From positions 1 through 6,718 of the forward strand of contig JBMNOI010000164.1 of NCBI GenBank assembly GCA_050942995.1: a stretch of DNA of 6,718 nt, written 5' to 3'. A program made the translations under genes and the position numbers. Source of the stretch: JBMNOI01 sp050942995. GTDB lineage: Bacteria; Chloroflexota; Anaerolineae; UBA1429. Positions 5,930-6,718 of the stretch are shown one piece after another; the first letter of the stretch is position 1; each line of letters opens with the position of its first letter. The notes beneath the pieces are model-generated. The model made no database searches. It saw nothing but the letters and a program-made list of their open reading frames with translations, and was not told the origin of the DNA.

Positions 5930-6718
5930 GTGTTGCGTACTCTGAAGGGCATAATCCGCTCGCGGTGGATGGACAACACCTTTTTCGCCCTGGTCAAAAC
6001 CATGCGTCCCAAGCAATGGACAAAGAACGCCTTTGTCTTTGCCGGGATCTTTTTCGACGGCCGGATACTGGATGCAAACCGGCTGGCGAGAAGCGTGGCG
6101 GCTTTTGTGGTGTTCTGCCTCATCTCGGGCGCCATCTACCTGATCAACGATCTGGTCGATATCGAAAAGGACCGTGCCCACCCCCTGAAACGAAATCGCC
6201 CGTTAGCTGCGGGGAAACTGAGCCCCTGGGTGGCAGGCATCGCCGCCGCCGTCATTTTGTTGACCACCATTCCCGCAGCCTTTTGGCTGAACACGCGTTT
6301 TGGCCTGGTGACGGTGTTCTATTCCCTGATCATGGTGCTTTACAGCTTTGTGCTCAAGCAGATCGTCATCATCGACGTGATGACCATTGCCGCGGGCTTT
6401 GTTCTGCGCGTCTTCGCCGGCACCACGGTGGTGGTGGTTACGCGCTTTTCGCCCTGGCTCTATGTGTGCACCACACTGCTGGCACTGTTTATCGCCCTGA
6501 ACAAACGACGCCATGAGCTGGTGCTCCTGGATGATCGGGCGAACGACCATCGTTCCATCCTGCAGGAATACACCCTGTCCTTCCTGGACGGCATGACGTC
6601 ACTGGTTACGGCGACGGCGCTGGCCGCCTACTCATTCTATACCTTTTCGGCGCCCAATGTGCCGGCCGATCATTCGATGATGCTCACCATCCCCTTTGTC
6701 ATGTACGGGCTCTTTCGC
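5930..6718 (+). CDS. Decaprenyl-phosphate phosphoribosyltransferase-like UbiA-superfamily prenyltransferase, 3' end outside window
   Basis: The frame is open from GTG 5930 to the right edge, giving 263 residues of a family usually near 300. The N-terminus reads MLRTLKGIIRSRW, then the family signature MRPKQWTKN at 25-33. The first acidic motif is NDLVDIEKD at 73-81, followed by RAHPLKRNRPLAAG at 82-95. A second polar region has YSFVLK at 138-143 and D149, and NKRRHEL lies at 191-197. Several hydrophobic helices between these fit an integral membrane enzyme. The RPKQWTKN and RAHP..KR.RP.AAG signatures point to the Rv3806c group rather than to 4-hydroxybenzoate prenyltransferase UbiA. That enzyme moves phosphoribose from PRPP to decaprenyl phosphate, the first step toward decaprenyl-phospho-arabinose. 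The polyprenyl acceptor in this organism is unknown. The gene diverges from tlyA and has its own promoter and GGAG site. Confidence 0.9.
   Translation, partial: MLRTLKGIIRSRWMDNTFFALVKTMRPKQWTKNAFVFAGIFFDGRILDANRLARSVAAFVVFCLISGAIYLINDLVDIEKDRAHPLKRNRPLAAGKLSPWVAGIAAAVILLTTIPAAFWLNTRFGLVTVFYSLIMVLYSFVLKQIVIIDVMTIAAGFVLRVFAGTTVVVVTRFSPWLYVCTTLLALFIALNKRRHELVLLDDRANDHRSILQEYTLSFLDGMTSLVTATALAAYSFYTFSAPNVPADHSMMLTIPFVMYGLFR

Noticed and set aside
5965..6516. A 183-codon plus-strand frame
   Set aside because: It is an out-of-frame shadow of the UbiA-family gene, whose own frame carries the full family signatures.

Overview
This is an ordinary, gene-dense chromosomal window from a moderately GC-rich bacterium. 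The gene content suggests Chloroflexota (an Anaerolineae- or Caldilineae-like lineage). The clues are a GT-C glycosyltransferase with an HPDE loop, a decaprenyl-phosphate phosphoribosyltransferase of the UbiA superfamily, and the style of the LepA and TlyA sequences. This assignment rests on family recognition from memory, so it is tentative. No mobile element, CRISPR array, rRNA or tRNA was seen, and I found no convincing undescribed defence or mobile system.

Layout. Four genes lie on the minus strand, so they are transcribed from right to left. tlyA (5814-5038) encodes an rRNA 2'-O-methyltransferase. After 30 bases comes an AI-2E family membrane transporter (5007-3877) with a clear ribosome binding site in the gap, so these two look like one operon. 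A 296-base gap follows, holding a hairpin just after the transporter, a tandem element containing a -10-like box, and a doubtful 49-codon ORF whose stop overlaps the next start as GTGA. lepA (3580-1763) encodes elongation factor 4. After 66 bases comes a large polytopic glycosyltransferase (1696 to beyond the left edge), probably co-transcribed with lepA.

On the plus strand a UbiA-superfamily prenyltransferase gene (5930 to beyond the right edge) diverges from tlyA across a short gap. That gap carries the best promoter in the window: TTGACG, a 16-base spacer and an extended -10 TGCTAAAAT, followed by a well-placed GGAG site ahead of a GTG start. A small inverted repeat fills most of the spacer and could be an operator.

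Functional themes. tlyA and lepA both act on the ribosome. The prenyltransferase would make a polyprenyl-phosphate pentose carrier, and GT-C glycosyltransferases use polyprenyl-phosphate sugars as donors, so the two outer genes may both belong to envelope glycan synthesis. That link is inference, since they are on opposite strands and separated by three genes. The most useful open points are the start and leader of lepA, the start of tlyA, and what the DPPR-type enzyme does in a probable non-actinobacterium.
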